Of a stretch of DNA of 55,951 nt, positions 18,122-27,278 are shown piece by piece. Positions within the stretch are counted from its first letter, which is position 1, and each line of letters begins with the position of its first letter. The position numbers were made by a program, and so were the translations under genes. The notes below the pieces were generated by a model, which was given only the letters and a program-made list of their open reading frames with translations, searched no databases and had not been told where the DNA came from. Origin of the DNA: an uncultured Actinomycetes bacterium (GTDB lineage: Bacteria > Actinomycetota > Geothermincolia > Fen-727 > JACVIW01); assembly GCA_937127245.1 (NCBI GenBank), contig CAKZLU010000042.1, positions 1 through 55,951 on the forward strand, written 5' to 3'.

Positions 18122-19432
18122 ATGGCAAGGGATGAAGCAGGCAAATGCTGCGTTATAGGGACGGGATATGTTGGGCTGGTAACCGGCGCTTGTCTTGCTG
18201 ATCTGGGGCATTCCGCGATATGCGTTGATAAGGACAAAGAGAAGATAGAGCAACTCAAAAAGGTAAAGATTCCCATTTTCGAGGTTGGACTTGAAGAGAT
18301 AGTCAGGAAAAACTTGAAAAAAGGCACACTGGAATTCTCAACCGACATAGAGGACGCCGTGCGTCGGAGTGAATTCATATTTATAACCGTCCCCACTCCC
18401 TCAGACTCCTCCGGAAACGCCGATCTAACACAGGTTGATGACGTGGCGAGAACGATCGCTCGCGCCATTAACGAATATAAGGTGGTGATAAACAAAAGCA
18501 CCGTCCCGGTTGGAAGCACGAAGAGAGTCGAGCGCATAATACAGGAGCAGCTATCAGAACCTCATGAGTTTGATGTGGTGTCTAACCCGGAATTCTTGAG
18601 AGAGGGAACTGCCGTCTCTGACTTCATGAAGCCTTCAAGGATTGTAATCGGGGCTGACTCTCAGAAAGCGATAATGAAAATGACACGGTTGTACGACAAG
18701 ATAGACGCTCCTTTGTTGATCACGGACCCGGTGAGTGCCGAAATGATAAAGTACGCCTCGAACGCTTTTCTCGCCACAAAAGTTTCCTTCATCAACGCGA
18801 TCGCCAATGTTTGCGAGGCTGTTGGCGCTGACGTTCGCGAGGTTGCGCTCGGAATGGGGTATGACGAGAGAATAGGGTTTGAGTTTCTAAGGCCGGGACC
18901 CGGTTTCGGCGGCTCGTGCTTTCCTAAAGACTGCCGGGCTCTTCTTTCCATGGCGGAGGCTCATGGCTATAATTTCTATCTTCTGGAAGGAGTGCTTAAA
19001 GTTAACGAAGAGCAGCAGAGAAAGATTGTGGAGAAGGTTGAGAGGCTGCTCGGCGGAACCGTTCAGGGAAAGAAGATAGGAATCCTGGGCCTTGCCTTCA
19101 AGGCGAACACTGATGACGTGAGGGAATCTCCCGCCATATTCATAGTGCGGATGCTGCTTGAGAAAGGCGCTCGGCTTAGCGCTTACGACCCGAAAGCAGT
19201 GGCCAACGCCCGGAAGGAACTTGAAGGCGTGGATTTTGCGGAAAGCCCGTATGAAGCCGTAAAGGATGCTGAGGCTCTCGCGCTTCTCACAGAGTGGGAT
19301 GAGTTTAAATGGCTCGATTACGCGCGTATAAACAAGCAGATGAAAGGAAACGTGATTGTGGACGCAAGGAATTGTCTTGATCCCGCTGTGATCAGAAAAA
19401 TAGGGTTTGTGTATGAGGGAGTAGGAAGATGA
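18122..19432 (+). CDS. ugd: UDP-glucose 6-dehydrogenase
   Basis: The protein has 436 residues from ATG 18122, with gaggg upstream. It contains GTGYVGLV for NAD binding, the EFLREGTAV motif, and GFGGSCFPKD with catalytic Cys266. The C-terminal UDP-binding domain is complete (GLAFKANTDDVRESPA). The enzyme oxidises UDP-glucose to UDP-glucuronate in the cytoplasm, supplying uronic acid for surface polymers. It is the first gene of the glycan cluster, and its stop overlaps the next start (ATGA), so it is probably co-expressed with the following glycosyltransferase. The pair with a polyprenyl-phosphate transferase and an SMR protein resembles the logic of the Arn system. Confidence 0.95.
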   Translation: MARDEAGKCCVIGTGYVGLVTGACLADLGHSAICVDKDKEKIEQLKKVKIPIFEVGLEEIVRKNLKKGTLEFSTDIEDAVRRSEFIFITVPTPSDSSGNADLTQVDDVARTIARAINEYKVVINKSTVPVGSTKRVERIIQEQLSEPHEFDVVSNPEFLREGTAVSDFMKPSRIVIGADSQKAIMKMTRLYDKIDAPLLITDPVSAEMIKYASNAFLATKVSFINAIANVCEAVGADVREVALGMGYDERIGFEFLRPGPGFGGSCFPKDCRALLSMAEAHGYNFYLLEGVLKVNEEQQRKIVEKVERLLGGTVQGKKIGILGLAFKANTDDVRESPAIFIVRMLLEKGARLSAYDPKAVANARKELEGVDFAESPYEAVKDAEALALLTEWDEFKWLDYARINKQMKGNVIVDARNCLDPAVIRKIGFVYEGVGR

Positions 19433-20115
19433 AACTTTCGATTATCGTTCCTGTTTACAACGAGAGAAACACGGTGAGGGAAATTTTAAGAAGGGTCAAA
19501 GCGGTTGATCTGGGTGATGTGGAAAAGGAGATAATCGTTGTTGACGATGGCTCAACGGATGGGACTTCCGATATCCTTAAATTTGAGGAGGATTCCTCGA
19601 CCAGGGTCATCAGCCACAGTCAAAACTTCGGTAAGGGCGCCGCGGTAAGGTCGGCGCTACCTTACGTTACAGGCGATTACATCTTAATTCAGGACGCTGA
19701 CCTGGAATATGACCCTGACGACTACGCGGCGCTGCTCAAGCCTGTCCTTAAAGGCAAGGCCGAGGTCGTTTACGGGTCCCGTTTCACGGGCGAACACAGG
19801 AACATGCTTTTCTGGCACATGGTCGGCAACAAGTTTTTGAGCCTTGTGACTAACATTTTGTATGACTCGACCCTCTCGGATATGGAAACCTGCTACAAAC
19901 TGATATCGAAAAAGGTCATCGATGGCATTACCCTCAAATGCAACAGGTTTGATTTCGAGCCCGAGATAACCGCGAAAATCCTGAAAAAAGGCATAAGGAT
20001 TTACGAGGTCCCGATCTCTTATGCTGGAAGGGAATACAATGAGGGCAAGAAGATAAAGTGGGTTGACGGGTTCATCGCCCTGTGGACCCTGATAAAATAC
20101 CGCTTCGTTGATTGA
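19429..20115 (+). CDS. GT2 glycosyltransferase, dolichyl/undecaprenyl-phosphate sugar synthase type
   Basis: The protein has 228 residues with no C-terminal membrane helices, the size of the soluble DPM1-type enzymes. The GT-A signatures are intact: SIIVPVYNERNTVREIL, VVDDGSTDGTSD, the metal-binding QDADLEYDP, and the later ETCYKLISK and RFDFEPEITAKI motifs typical of polyprenyl-phosphate mannosyl/glucosyl transferases. It should move a sugar from GDP-mannose or a UDP-sugar to undecaprenyl phosphate on the cytoplasmic face. The ATGA overlap with ugd and the SMR transporter next door support a carrier-linked sugar that is then flipped; donor identity is inference. Confidence 0.88.
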   Translation: MKLSIIVPVYNERNTVREILRRVKAVDLGDVEKEIIVVDDGSTDGTSDILKFEEDSSTRVISHSQNFGKGAAVRSALPYVTGDYILIQDADLEYDPDDYAALLKPVLKGKAEVVYGSRFTGEHRNMLFWHMVGNKFLSLVTNILYDSTLSDMETCYKLISKKVIDGITLKCNRFDFEPEITAKILKKGIRIYEVPISYAGREYNEGKKIKWVDGFIALWTLIKYRFVD

Positions 20116-20163
20116 TTCTTGTTTTTCTTCTTTACGAAAGCGCGATTTTTTGAAAGGCGGCGG

Positions 20164-20721
20164 ATGTTTATGAGCAAAGGAACTTTAATTAACGTCTTGC
20201 TGCTGGTGGTGAGCATAGGGCTTGCGGTGGCAGGACAGCTTGTCATGAAGTCCGGCATGAGAAGCGTGGTTGCCAAAGGTGGGGACCTCGAGTTAAAAGA
20301 TATTACCAATCCTGTTAGCCTTGTGGTGCGCATAGCCAAAGACGGACCACTGGCAATCCTCGGCATAGTACTTTACGCCATCTCGGCGGTTTTCTGGCTG
20401 ATAGTGCTTTCCCGGGTTGATTTAAGCGTGGCTTATCCAATGGTCGCGGTGGGCTATGTGGTCGTGGTTTTCTACTCATGGCTTGTTTTCAAGGAAAATG
20501 TTCGGTGGTTCAGCTGGATCGGGCTTGCGCTCATCGTTATAGGCGTAATCATAACCGCGCAGGGGCTCAAATCAAAGGAAAGCCAACCGAGGCAAACGCC
20601 GCAGGGCAGCCTCGTTAAGACCATTGAGGCCGATAGCGGCGTAAAGGAATACAGAATTTTAACAGAGGAAGACTCTGGCTCGGGATTTAACCATGAGAGT
20701 CGTGAGCGCGATTCTGATTAA
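20164..20721 (+). CDS. SMR/EamA-type small transporter, possible lipid-linked sugar flippase
   Basis: The protein has 185 residues from ATG 20164 behind gaaaggcgg. There are four hydrophobic segments, the fourth ending near residue 125, then a hydrophilic cytoplasmic tail of about 50 residues that is unusual for SMR proteins. The helices contain features shared with ArnE/ArnF and EmrE relatives (VAGQLVMKSG in the first, DLSVAYPMVAVGYVVV in the third). Its place directly after a polyprenyl-phosphate glycosyltransferase gene suggests a flippase for the lipid-linked monosaccharide; a drug or polyamine exporter is the alternative. The 3' end overlaps the next GT2 gene by 29 bases. Confidence 0.75.
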   Translation: MFMSKGTLINVLLLVVSIGLAVAGQLVMKSGMRSVVAKGGDLELKDITNPVSLVVRIAKDGPLAILGIVLYAISAVFWLIVLSRVDLSVAYPMVAVGYVVVVFYSWLVFKENVRWFSWIGLALIVIGVIITAQGLKSKESQPRQTPQGSLVKTIEADSGVKEYRILTEEDSGSGFNHESRERDSD

Positions 20722-21754
20722 CTATAACGGCGCCGCAGACCTCTCTTCCTGTCTCGATTCTCTGGTTGGGCAGGACTATCCTTCTATTGAACTCTTGATA
20801 GTTGATAACGCTTCCACTGACGATTCAGCGGATATTCTGAAAAATTTTGTGAACGATCCAAAGGTGAAGGAAAGATTTTGGGGTGAATCTCCTTTTCTTA
20901 TCTCAAATGAGCGCAACACTGGCTTCAGCGCCGCCATGAACGAGGGCATAAGGCAAAGTAGCGGTGAGCTGATACTATCGCTTAATACCGACGTTGTTCT
21001 CGAGCCGGACTTCATCTCCGAACTTGCGGGGGTCATGGAAGACAGAGATGTCGGCAGCTCGAGCGGAAAGCTGCTTCGCTTCCCCCCGGGTGGCAGGGAC
21101 AACCCCATTGATTCCGCGGGGCACGTCATTTTCAAAAACCGGCTTGCGCGAAATATTGGTGAGGGTGTTGCGGGCTCTTCTGCTTTTCTGGAAAAAATGG
21201 AAGTCTTTGGAACCTGCGGGGCTGCCGCGATGTACTCAAGGGAAATGCTCGAGGACATCAGGGTGGCAGATGAGTATTTTGACGAGGATTTTTTCGCTTT
21301 CTGGGAAGACCTGGATGTTGACTGGCGCGCCGCAATGAGAGGATGGAAATGTGTTTACAACCCGCTTGCTGTCGCTTATCACCGAAGGGGCGGCGCCGGA
21401 TATAGGAAATCTCCCCTGGTTGAATACCATAACTTCAAGAACAGGTATCTTCTGATGTTGAAAAACGACACCCCGCTGTTTTTCCTGCGCAACCTCCCGG
21501 GCATATTCTTTACCGAAATATTCAAGATTGGGGCGCTTCTCATTCGCTGCCCGAGCGCGGTCAGGGCTGTGGTGGACATTGTTCGCATGCTGCCCCGGAT
21601 ACTTGAAAAGCGAAGGGTCATACAGGCAGGGCGAATAGTTCCTCCCGATGAGATCGAGAAACGCTTCGCTCCTTTTGATTACAGGGATTGGCTCAAAACG
21701 CATTTTCTCGAATGGAAGAATATCTTTTCAGGCAGGGAGGCAAGAGCGTCTTGA
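20693..21754 (+). CDS. GT2 glycosyltransferase, rhamnosyltransferase-like
   Basis: The protein has 353 residues from ATG 20693, inside the end of the SMR gene. The GT-A core shows VSAILINYNGAADLSSCLDSL, VDNASTDDS, SLNTDVVLEPDF for metal binding, and FFAFWEDLDVDWRAAMRGWK with the acceptor-side ED-D pattern. A hydrophobic stretch near residues 260-290 may associate with the membrane. This family (WbbL-like) adds rhamnose or other deoxysugars to lipid-linked oligosaccharides. The nearby SDR genes could supply a GDP-deoxyhexose donor. It is followed by a related glycosyltransferase starting in its stop codon. Confidence 0.88.
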   Translation: MRVVSAILINYNGAADLSSCLDSLVGQDYPSIELLIVDNASTDDSADILKNFVNDPKVKERFWGESPFLISNERNTGFSAAMNEGIRQSSGELILSLNTDVVLEPDFISELAGVMEDRDVGSSSGKLLRFPPGGRDNPIDSAGHVIFKNRLARNIGEGVAGSSAFLEKMEVFGTCGAAAMYSREMLEDIRVADEYFDEDFFAFWEDLDVDWRAAMRGWKCVYNPLAVAYHRRGGAGYRKSPLVEYHNFKNRYLLMLKNDTPLFFLRNLPGIFFTEIFKIGALLIRCPSAVRAVVDIVRMLPRILEKRRVIQAGRIVPPDEIEKRFAPFDYRDWLKTHFLEWKNIFSGREARAS

Positions 21755-22659
21755 GGAAAGTTGCCGCTGTGGTGGTGAACAAGAATACCCGCAAGATGCT
21801 AAGAGAATGTCTTCTTTCCCTTTTGAGCCAAGATGTTGAAGGCGGAATCGCTATATGGGTTGTTGACAACGGATCTCGTGACGGAAGCCCCGAAATGGTC
21901 CTAGCAGATTTTCCTCAAGTGAACCTGCTATGGAATGATGAGAACGTGGGTTACGCCCGCGCCTGCAACGAAGGGATTGCGCTTACCGAAGAGCCTTTCA
22001 TACTGGTCATGAACGCCGATACCATCCTTTCGCAGAACACCGCCTCAATCATCGTCAGTTTCTTCGAGACGCATCCGGACGCCGCGGTTGTGGGTCCGAG
22101 GCTTTTAAACACAGACGGGACGCTCCAGTTCTCTTGCAGGGAATTCCCCTCAATCGCGCAAGCGGCGGGACACGCTTTCATCGGGCTTCTAAGCGAGAAA
22201 AATCCCTGGACAAGAAAGTATAAAAAGCGGGAGTGGGACCACTTGTCCGAAAGAGAGGTGGATTGGGTAAGCGGGGCTTTCATGGGTTTGAGAAGAGAAG
22301 CGCTTGAGCAGGTGGGGGGCTTTGACGAGAAATATTTCATGTACGTCGAGGACGTTGATCTCTGCTGGATGCTTAGGCAGAAGGGCTGGGAGGTGTGGTA
22401 CATCCCCTTCGGGGATGTGATTCACCATATAGGCCAGAGCAGCAAACTTGCCACCACCCGCATGACCTACCACCACCACAGAAGCATGTTCCGCTTTTAC
22501 AGGAAAACATATTCAGGTCCGCTGAAGCCTTTCATGAGCTCCTTGATCTTCCTTGGTTTGGTCGCGAGATTCTGTCTCGTGTCAGGACTGAACGGCTTAA
22601 ACAGGCTTAAATCAAGTTTCTCAAGTGAAAGAAAATCGGGCGGGCTGGAGGAGAAATGA
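21751..22659 (+). CDS. GT2 glycosyltransferase, second copy
   Basis: The protein has 302 residues. I choose TTG 21751, which overlaps the previous stop as TTGA and has gggagg about ten bases upstream; a longer frame exists but would bury its start deep in the neighbour. The motifs parallel the previous gene: AAVVVNKNTRKML, VVDNGSRDGSPEM, VMNADTILSQN and FMYVEDVDLCWMLRQKGW, and YHHHRSMFRFYRK near the end. It is a likely family-2 transferase acting on the same oligosaccharide, with a different linkage. Its stop overlaps the next start as ATGA, so the four genes from 20693 to 23603 form a tight operon. Confidence 0.88.
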   Translation: MRKVAAVVVNKNTRKMLRECLLSLLSQDVEGGIAIWVVDNGSRDGSPEMVLADFPQVNLLWNDENVGYARACNEGIALTEEPFILVMNADTILSQNTASIIVSFFETHPDAAVVGPRLLNTDGTLQFSCREFPSIAQAAGHAFIGLLSEKNPWTRKYKKREWDHLSEREVDWVSGAFMGLRREALEQVGGFDEKYFMYVEDVDLCWMLRQKGWEVWYIPFGDVIHHIGQSSKLATTRMTYHHHRSMFRFYRKTYSGPLKPFMSSLIFLGLVARFCLVSGLNGLNRLKSSFSSERKSGGLEEK

Positions 22660-23603
22660 GGCGAGTGCTGATTACGGGCGCTGATGGCTTTGTTGGCTCG
22701 CATCTCGTTGGGGAAATTTCCAGTCTCGGTGATGTGGAAATACTCGGGATTGGACTCAATAGCGAACCCGCTTGCGCCGCTGACTGTTTTAAATACAAGA
22801 CATTGGACATACTCGATAAAGAGGTTCTCAGAAAAACGATTGCTGATTTCCGCCCCGATTGGTTATTTCATCTTGCGGCGCAGCCTTCGGTGGCGCGCTC
22901 ATGGCACGATCCCTGGGGAACTTACAGAACGAACATTGGCGGGCAGTTAAATCTCCTTGAATGTTTGAGGGAAGAGGGCATCGAGGCTTCTGTGCACGTG
23001 GCGTGCTCGAGCGAGGAGTACGGAATGGCGTCGCCTGATGAGATGCCCCTGAAAGAGAACGCCCCCTTAAGACCGTGCAGTCACTACGCGGTGAGCAAGG
23101 TGGGGCAGGAGTATCTCGCTCTTTTGTATAAGGAGGCTTTTTCATGGAGGGTGATTGTGACCAGAGGTTTCAATCAGGGTGGTCCGGGTCAGTCGGAGGA
23201 TTTTGTAATATCCTCCTTCGCTAAGCAGATAGCCGAAATCGAGGCGGATTTGATTCCCCCCGTGTTGAAGGTCGGAAACCTTGAAGCGCAGAGAGATTTC
23301 ACTGACGTGCGGGATACGGTTAGGGCGTACAGGATGTTGATGGAGTCGGGAGGAAGTAAAGTTTACAACGTGTGTTCCGGGGTCGGCAGGAAGATATCGG
23401 ACGTGCTTGAGATGATGCTTGATCTCGCGCGGGTTCCAATGAGGGTCCAGCCTGACCCTTTAAGACAGAGACCGAGCGACATTCCCGTCTTCATAGGGGA
23501 CAACGCTTTGATAAGACAGGAGGTTGGTTGGGAGCCGTCAATTCCGTTTGAGAAGACTTTGCTTGATACGATTGAGTATTGGAGAGCAAGGGTGAAAGCT
23601 TGA
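22656..23603 (+). CDS. NAD(P)-dependent SDR, GDP-mannose 4,6-dehydratase/reductase-like
   Basis: The protein has 315 residues from ATG 22656. The extended-SDR features are TGADGFVGSHL for nucleotide binding, FHLAAQPS, ACSSEEYG and the catalytic Tyr144-x-x-x-Lys148. The later NLEAQRDFTDVRDTVRAY and RPSDIPVFIGD segments are those of GDP-mannose 4,6-dehydratase and GDP-4-keto-6-deoxymannose reductase. It is clearly paralogous to the gene at 24895. One may dehydrate GDP-mannose and the other reduce the 4-keto product, giving a GDP-6-deoxyhexose such as GDP-rhamnose; which does which cannot be decided here. Confidence 0.87.
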   Translation: MRRVLITGADGFVGSHLVGEISSLGDVEILGIGLNSEPACAADCFKYKTLDILDKEVLRKTIADFRPDWLFHLAAQPSVARSWHDPWGTYRTNIGGQLNLLECLREEGIEASVHVACSSEEYGMASPDEMPLKENAPLRPCSHYAVSKVGQEYLALLYKEAFSWRVIVTRGFNQGGPGQSEDFVISSFAKQIAEIEADLIPPVLKVGNLEAQRDFTDVRDTVRAYRMLMESGGSKVYNVCSGVGRKISDVLEMMLDLARVPMRVQPDPLRQRPSDIPVFIGDNALIRQEVGWEPSIPFEKTLLDTIEYWRARVKA

Positions 23604-23713
23604 ACTAAGCCGGCTTCGCGCATTCTGTCCGGCCTATGTCTTGCTTGAATCGCGCTATGGGAGCCGAAAAGCCTTTTTAAATATTTTGATCTCGACAGCG
23701 GAGGTGAGCTGGT

Positions 23714-24841
23714 TTGAGGGGAGTTATGCTTGTCGGAGGGTTTGGGACGCGGTTGAGACCCCTAACGATTACGACCCCAAAGCCCATGCTTCCAATCGTG
23801 AACATACCTCTCCTTGAGCTTGAGCTGCTTCATCTCAAGCAGTACGGGGTAGACGAGGTGATATTGTCTAGCGGGTACCTTCCTGATGTCTTTGATGAGT
23901 ATTTTGGTGACGGCTCTCGCCTCGGCATGAAACTCATTCACGTTACGGAGGATGAGCCGCTGGGGACATGTGGTGCGGTAAAAAACGTTGAAAGGTTCCT
24001 CGGGGATGACACCGTGATAGTCTGCAATGGAGATATTCTGACTGACCTCGATATAGCCGCTCTTTTTTCTTACCACATGGAGAAAAAGGCGACCGTCACG
24101 ATAACCTTGACGCCTGTTGAGGACCCTACCGCTTACGGGCTGGTCCCTCTCCATCCCGACGGAAGAATAAAAGAGTTTCTTGAAAAGCCCTCGTGGGACC
24201 AGGTGGTGACAAACCTCATTAACGCAGGCACTTACGTGATTGACCCGAAGGTTTTCCAACAGGTGCCGCCAAACCAGAACTACTCATTTGAAAGAGAACT
24301 CTTCCCCAGCCTCCTGGAGCAGGGCGTACCCATGTACGGTTTTCCCTCAGACTGCTACTGGCTCGATCTTGGCACTCCCGCCAAATATCTCAAAGCTCAC
24401 CACGACATTATGGAGCGAAAAATCAAAATTCCGTTGAAAGGCAAAGAAATTTTCGAGATGGTGTTTGCGGGGGACGATGTGGTAATAGACGAGACGGCTC
24501 GAATAAATCCTCCCTGCGCTCTTGGAGACAGGGTGAGAATTGGGCCGCGTGCCTCTGTGGGGAGCCTTTGCTGTCTTGGGGATGACGTTGTTGTGGAGGC
24601 GGGCGCAAGTATAGAGGGTTCCGTCATCCTGGACGGCGCTAATATCGGGGAGGACTGCGTCATCGAGGGTTCCATCGTTGGCAAAAACACCAAACTTGGA
24701 AAGAGGGTGCATGTTGCGGAGGCTTCTGTCTTGGGCGATAATATCGTGGCTGAAGAAGACAACGAGTTCAGACACGGAGTTCGCATCTGGCCCTCGACTC
24801 GTATCGAAGCGGGTAAGATAAGGTTTTACAGAACGGATTAG
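23714..24841 (+). CDS. Sugar-nucleotidyltransferase with left-handed beta-helix (GDP-mannose pyrophosphorylase-like), copy 1
   Basis: The protein has 375 residues from TTG 23714 after ggaggtgag. The N-terminal nucleotidyltransferase domain has VGGFGTRLRPLT, ITTPKPMLPI, NGDILTDLD and FLEKPSWD. From about residue 255 hexapeptide repeats form a left-handed beta-helix, the layout of eukaryote/archaea-type mannose-1-phosphate guanylyltransferase and related enzymes. Supply of GDP-mannose to the flanking SDR genes is the natural role, although glucose-1-phosphate uridylyl/thymidylyl activities exist in the same fold. A paralogue lies at 31653-32783. Confidence 0.87.
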   Translation: MRGVMLVGGFGTRLRPLTITTPKPMLPIVNIPLLELELLHLKQYGVDEVILSSGYLPDVFDEYFGDGSRLGMKLIHVTEDEPLGTCGAVKNVERFLGDDTVIVCNGDILTDLDIAALFSYHMEKKATVTITLTPVEDPTAYGLVPLHPDGRIKEFLEKPSWDQVVTNLINAGTYVIDPKVFQQVPPNQNYSFERELFPSLLEQGVPMYGFPSDCYWLDLGTPAKYLKAHHDIMERKIKIPLKGKEIFEMVFAGDDVVIDETARINPPCALGDRVRIGPRASVGSLCCLGDDVVVEAGASIEGSVILDGANIGEDCVIEGSIVGKNTKLGKRVHVAEASVLGDNIVAEEDNEFRHGVRIWPSTRIEAGKIRFYRTD

Positions 24842-24894
24842 TGCTTGTTTCTTTTTTGTTTTAGAGGGCAAGGATTAAAGAATGGAGGTGCGGT

Positions 24895-25848
24895 TTGAGA
24901 GTACTTATTACCGGTATAACCGGATTCGTGGGGAGTCATCTTACCGAGTATTGCCTTAAGCGTGGAGATGTTGAGGTGTTCGGGACGGTAAGATGGCGGA
25001 GCCGCATGGACAACGTTCAACATATCGTCAAAGATATCGAGCTCATAGACTGTGATCTCAGGGACGCCGTGGCGGTTCGTCACTGTCTTTCGGAAGTGAA
25101 ACCTGATTTCATCTTTCATCTCGCGGCGCAAAGTTTTGTCCCCACTTCATGGAAAGCGCCGGTTGAGACAATCGTTACCAACATGGTCGGGCAGATAAAC
25201 ATATTCGAGGCGATGAGGTCTCTGAAATTAAAATCAAGGATTCAGATCGCCGGCTCGAGCGAGGAGTACGGGCTTGTTTGCGAGGATGAGCTTCCCATAA
25301 AGGAGACGAACCCATTAAGACCTTTGAGCCCCTACGGAGTGAGCAAAGTTGGGCAGGACCTGCTCGCTTACCAGTACCACAAAAGTTATGGAATTCACGT
25401 GGTTAGAACGCGCGCTTTTAACCATACTGGACCCCGCAGAGGGGATGTCTTTGTGGAGAGCAACTTCTCGAAACAGATAGCGATGATAGAGAAGGGGAAG
25501 AAAGAGCCGGTAATGGACGTCGGTAATCTTAATGCCCGAAGAGATTTCACGGATGTGCGCGACATAGTGAAAGCCTACTGGCTCGCACTGGAGAAGGGTG
25601 AGCCGGGAGAGGTTTATAATATCGGCTCCGGCAGGGATATCTCGATAAAGGACCTCTTGAAGAAGCTTTTCGAGCTAACGGATATGGAAGTTGAGGTGAG
25701 ACAGGACCCGGCGCGCATGCGCCCTTCGGATGTCGAGGTGCTTCTCGCCGACGTGACGAAGTTTCACGAACTGACTGGCTGGGTCCCTGAAATACCGTTT
25801 GATCAAACGCTAACCGACCTTTTGAACTACTGGCGCGAGAGGGTTTAG
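24895..25848 (+). CDS. GDP-mannose 4,6-dehydratase-like SDR, paralogue of 22656-23603
   Basis: The protein has 317 residues from TTG 24895 behind ggaggtg. It shows TGITGFVGSHL, FHLAAQSFVPTSW, AGSSEEYG, catalytic Tyr147-x-x-x-Lys151, and the NHTGPRRGDVFVESNFSKQIA segment typical of bacterial GDP-mannose dehydratases of the short type. NLNARRDFTDVRDIVKAY is shared nearly word for word with the paralogue upstream. Sitting directly after a GDP-mannose pyrophosphorylase-like gene, it probably takes GDP-mannose to the 4-keto-6-deoxy form. Reductase activity is the main alternative. Confidence 0.87.
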   Translation: MRVLITGITGFVGSHLTEYCLKRGDVEVFGTVRWRSRMDNVQHIVKDIELIDCDLRDAVAVRHCLSEVKPDFIFHLAAQSFVPTSWKAPVETIVTNMVGQINIFEAMRSLKLKSRIQIAGSSEEYGLVCEDELPIKETNPLRPLSPYGVSKVGQDLLAYQYHKSYGIHVVRTRAFNHTGPRRGDVFVESNFSKQIAMIEKGKKEPVMDVGNLNARRDFTDVRDIVKAYWLALEKGEPGEVYNIGSGRDISIKDLLKKLFELTDMEVEVRQDPARMRPSDVEVLLADVTKFHELTGWVPEIPFDQTLTDLLNYWRERV

Positions 25849-26192
25849 GGCTTGCTGTTTGACAGGATGGCACCTCTTTTTGGCGACTTTTATGAAAGGG
25901 AAAAGCTGTGCATTGCGTGGCTTTCGTGGATTGTGAGTGGAGTTTCAGGTCACGATAAATACTAAGAGAGTGTTCATGCGTTTTTGGCAGTTGGAACCAT
26001 TTCGAGGCTCTCTAAGTTTTAGGGATTGAAATATTTTAAGAAGGTTCAACTTGTTTTCCCTTAGCGAAATCGTTAGCCATAAAAGATGCGTGTTAGTTTT
26101 TTCACAGGAATGACCCCGAGAAAAACATTTCATTGGTAACGCCGCGCAAAAATTAGCGTTCTTGTTTGTTTTCCGTAAGGGGGGAAGAAGAT
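25849..26192. other. Intergenic stretch of about 340 bp, no gene
   Basis: The stretch is AT-rich and has no supported open frame. It separates the deoxysugar genes from the isomerase gene and probably holds the promoter of the latter, although I see no convincing -35/-10 pair. aagggggg at 26177-26184 is the ribosome binding site of the isomerase. Confidence 0.4.
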
Positions 26193-27278
26193 TTGGAAGA
26201 GAAATTCGCGGTTGACCTCGATGACAAGGAATCTTTTTCGAGGATTGATGTTTCAAAAATGTTGGAAGTGGTCTTGAGATTCCCTGAACAACTGAGGGAC
26301 GCAATGAGGATTGCCCAGGCAGATGTTATTCTTCCCGAACCGAGTTCGATAAGAAATATCGTTGTGTTTGGTATGGGAGGTTCAGGAATATCCGGCGACA
26401 TAGCCCAGGCTATGGCAAGCGGCGTATCACCAGTTCCTGTCATATGCCTGAAGGGTTACACTGTTCCGAATTTCGTTGGTGATGGCACGCTCGCATTCTC
26501 CGTAAGCTATTCAGGGAATACAGAGGAGACACTTGAAGCCACAAGGGTTGCTCTTGAGAGAGGAGCGCGGGTAATCGGAATCACGAGCGGCGGCGCTCTC
26601 GGGGAACTCCTTCGGGAAAAAGGGGTTTTCTTCTTCGAGATACCCTCAGGCTTTCAACCGAGGGCAGCCGTTGGTTATTTATGCGTGCCGCTTCTTCTGA
26701 GTCTGGAACGCTGCAAAGTGATGCCAGGCATAGGCGCCGAGCTTGAAAAAGCGGTGGAGCTTGCAGAGCACAGGGCGGAGGAGTACGGTCCTGACAATCC
26801 GACAGAGGCAAATCCAACGAAAAGGCTCGCCAAGGGCTTGTTCGGTTATCTGCCTGTCATCTACGGCTCTGAGGGTTTTATTTGGGTCGCCGCGATGCGG
26901 TGGAAAACGCAGATCAACGAGAACGCTAAATACCCTGCTTTCTTCAACAGTTTTCCTGAGCTAAACCATAACGAGACGGTTGGCTGGAAAAATCTCGGAG
27001 AGATTTGCAGGCTCGCTCATATAATCGTTTTGAGGGAGGATGGGGAACATCAGAGGACGAAACTAAGGGTTGAGATCACGACCGAAATTCTTGGCAGGAG
27101 CGTTGCAAGGATTACCCAGGTTTGCGCCCGAGGAACGACCAGGACCGAAAAAATTTTCGACCTCCTTTATTTCAGCGATTTTCTGAGCGTTTATCTTTCC
27201 CTTCTACTCGGTGAGGACCCCACTCCGGTTGAGAGGATAGCTGAACTAAAAAGGAGACTTGAGGCTTACGGTGGGTGA
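26193..27278 (+). CDS. Bifunctional phosphoglucose/phosphomannose isomerase
   Basis: The protein has 361 residues. TTG 26193 is chosen because aagggggg lies nine bases upstream; the frame is open earlier but without a binding site. The SIS domain has VFGMGGSGISGDIAQA and FSVSYSGNTEET, and the C-terminal half has NENAKYPAFFNSFPELNHNE followed by a late His/Asp region, as in the archaeal/Actinobacteria-type bifunctional enzymes. It interconverts fructose-6-phosphate with glucose-6-phosphate and mannose-6-phosphate in the cytoplasm, feeding GDP-mannose synthesis. The 3' end overlaps the start of the nucleoside phosphorylase gene. Confidence 0.9.
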   Translation: MEEKFAVDLDDKESFSRIDVSKMLEVVLRFPEQLRDAMRIAQADVILPEPSSIRNIVVFGMGGSGISGDIAQAMASGVSPVPVICLKGYTVPNFVGDGTLAFSVSYSGNTEETLEATRVALERGARVIGITSGGALGELLREKGVFFFEIPSGFQPRAAVGYLCVPLLLSLERCKVMPGIGAELEKAVELAEHRAEEYGPDNPTEANPTKRLAKGLFGYLPVIYGSEGFIWVAAMRWKTQINENAKYPAFFNSFPELNHNETVGWKNLGEICRLAHIIVLREDGEHQRTKLRVEITTEILGRSVARITQVCARGTTRTEKIFDLLYFSDFLSVYLSLLLGEDPTPVERIAELKRRLEAYGG

